From an uncultured Opitutia bacterium (GTDB lineage: Bacteria > Verrucomicrobiota > Verrucomicrobiia > Opitutales > UBA953), in contig CALEEU010000385.1 of assembly GCA_937875975.1 (NCBI GenBank), positions 1-5,074 of the forward strand: DNA of 5,074 bases. The letters are read 5' to 3'. Both the position numbers and the translations under genes were made by a program. Position 1 is the stretch's first letter. Every line of letters starts with the position of its first letter. This document shows, piece by piece, positions 3,937 through 5,074 of this stretch. The notes under the pieces were generated by a model. It was given only the letters and a program-made list of their open reading frames with translations, was not told where the DNA came from and did no database searches.

Positions 3937-5001
3937 ATGCACTCCTCTCTCTCCAATCTCCGCCTCGCCGGCGTCGCCGTGACGACGGGTTCGGTCGTGC
4001 GCGATTTCATCGCAGATGGTCTGGCTGCGGGCGCTGACCGCGCTGCGCTGGAGCGGACGGCGAAGACGATCGGCCTTCGTGAGCGTCGCGTCGCCACCCC
4101 GGGTATCACTGCACTCGATCTCTGCACCGACGCCACCACGCGCCTACTCTCGGAGATGGGCTTGGATGCCACGTCCATCGATGCCGTCATCTTCGTCACC
4201 CAGACCCCGGACCATGCGCAGCCGAATAATGCCTCGCTTCTGCACGGGCGTCTCGGCCTGAGCAAGTCGGCTCCCGCTTATGATCTTTCCATGGGCTGCT
4301 CCGGCTGGGTCACCGGCCTGCACCAGGCTGCCTTGCTCTGTGCGCATGGTGGCGCCGCCCGCGTTCTGCTCTGTGCCGGGGATACGCTCAGCCGACTGAC
4401 GAATCCGGGAGATCGTTCGACCGATCCGCTGTTTGGCGATGCCGGATCGGCTACCATCGTGGAAAAAACCGGACGTTCCTCTCCGCTGCACTTCGTCCTC
4501 GGGGCCGATGGCACGGGTGCTGAAGCCATCATCGTGAAGCAGGGCGGGGCGCGTCAGCCCACCGGTACGCTCGATGAGCACACGGACACCGAGGGCAATC
4601 GTACCCACGCGGGAAATCTCGTCATGAATGGCGCCGATGTCTTTAGCTTCACCCTGCGCGAGGTACCTGGGGCGATTGAATCTGTCATGCGTCACGCCGG
4701 CTATGTCCCAGCCACGACCGACGCCCTTGTCCTGCATCAGGCTAATCGGTTTATTTTATCCACGCTCGCGAAGAAGACCGGCTTCACCGAAGCCCAGACG
4801 CCTATGTCGGTCGTCGAACATTTCGGCAACCAGAGCTCCGCTTCGATTCCCTGCGCGCTGATCCATTGCCTCACTGAACGCCTCGAAGCCGGTCCGCTCA
4901 AGGTCGTCGGCTGCGGTTTTGGCGTCGGCCTTTCCTGGGGTGCTTTCGCCGGCGAAATTGGCCCGCTGACCGTTGCTCCCATACTGCCTCTCCCCCGATG
5001 A
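3937..5001 (+). CDS. Ketoacyl-ACP synthase III (FabH-like) family enzyme
   Basis: The 354-residue product is close to the usual length for the family. Enzymes of this thiolase-fold family condense acyl-CoA with malonyl-ACP or transfer acyl groups in the cytoplasm. The Cys-His-Asn triad is visible: Cys121 in DLSMGCSGWVTGL, His267 in VLHQAN and Asn298 in FGNQSSASIP. The C-terminal glycine-rich GCGFGVGLSWGA (326-337) matches the family's GxGxGxxWGA end motif. I chose ATG 3937 because the family-like first strand (LRLAGVAV) begins just after it; the open frame from 3742 adds 65 residues encoded by intergenic repeats. No Shine-Dalgarno is present. The next gene overlaps its stop as ATGA. Location beside glycosyltransferase and amidotransferase genes suggests making an acyl substituent for a glycan precursor, not housekeeping fatty-acid initiation; that is inference, so I do not assign fabH. 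Confidence 0.9.
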   Translation: MHSSLSNLRLAGVAVTTGSVVRDFIADGLAAGADRAALERTAKTIGLRERRVATPGITALDLCTDATTRLLSEMGLDATSIDAVIFVTQTPDHAQPNNASLLHGRLGLSKSAPAYDLSMGCSGWVTGLHQAALLCAHGGAARVLLCAGDTLSRLTNPGDRSTDPLFGDAGSATIVEKTGRSSPLHFVLGADGTGAEAIIVKQGGARQPTGTLDEHTDTEGNRTHAGNLVMNGADVFSFTLREVPGAIESVMRHAGYVPATTDALVLHQANRFILSTLAKKTGFTEAQTPMSVVEHFGNQSSASIPCALIHCLTERLEAGPLKVVGCGFGVGLSWGAFAGEIGPLTVAPILPLPR

Positions 5002-5074
5002 CCCGCTCCGAACAGCTTGCCGGCCTCCGGGCTGACGTCGATGCGCTTGCGCAAGCCGACGAAGCTACCGTCCT
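4998..5074 (+). CDS. N-terminal start of an unidentified protein (partial)
   Basis: ATG at 4998-5000 overlaps the TGA stop of the KAS III gene (4999-5001) in an ATGA arrangement, typical of translationally coupled genes. The frame stays open to the window end, giving 25 residues beginning MTRSEQLAGLRADVDALAQ, a charged helix-like start with no recognisable motif. Coupling to a KAS III gene makes an acyl carrier protein, a reductase or another acyl-processing enzyme reasonable guesses, but too little is present to choose. No signal peptide or membrane segment is visible so far. Confidence 0.65.
   Translation, partial: MTRSEQLAGLRADVDALAQADEATV

Overview
The window is a stretch of a bacterial cell-surface polysaccharide (O-antigen, capsule or exopolysaccharide) biosynthesis locus, with every supported gene on the + strand. 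The DNA is GC-rich. The gene starts lack a well-placed Shine-Dalgarno sequence, and the intergenic gaps are packed with short structured repeats. That combination suggests a Verrucomicrobiota/Opitutales-like bacterium to me, but this is a weak impression and nothing in the window proves the taxon.

Layout: (1) 1-192, the last 63 codons of a membrane protein with one hydrophobic segment and a charged acidic tail, possibly the end of a polysaccharide polymerase or transporter. (2) 193-539, a 347-bp gap made largely of repeats. (3) 540-1691, a GT-B fold, family-4-type glycosyltransferase. (4) 1694-3595, a glutamine-dependent asparagine-synthase-type amidotransferase, 2 nt after the glycosyltransferase stop. 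(5) 3596-3936, a second repeat-packed gap of 341 bp. (6) 3937-5001, a ketoacyl-ACP synthase III (FabH-like) enzyme with an intact Cys-His-Asn triad. (7) 4998-5074, the first 25 codons of another gene, overlapping the previous stop in an ATGA arrangement.

Functionally, the glycosyltransferase would add a sugar to a lipid-linked glycan. The amidotransferase would amidate a sugar acid or make asparagine. The KAS III enzyme, probably with the coupled downstream gene, would make or transfer an acyl group. The joint role (amidated and/or acylated surface glycan) is inference from gene content.

The most unusual part is the intergenic DNA. Both gaps carry a 136-bp element. Its 122-bp core is bounded by two inverted GTAG-plus-hairpin units and centred on the palindrome TTAGCTAA. 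The two copies differ by compensatory base-pair changes in the left stem. This is the architecture of REP doublets (BIMEs) moved by RAYT/TnpA-REP transposases. A third GTAG hairpin with an unrelated stem lies beside the second copy. A second, different element occurs three times: two TTTGCACN octamers, a small hairpin, then two more octamers; its hairpin changes sequence but keeps pairing. Two more 4-unit octamer arrays with unrelated sequences (GTTGRNNN and CCTCCRRY) abut a stop codon and a start codon. The recurring 8-bp period and the placement at gene edges look like one class of modular boundary repeat.
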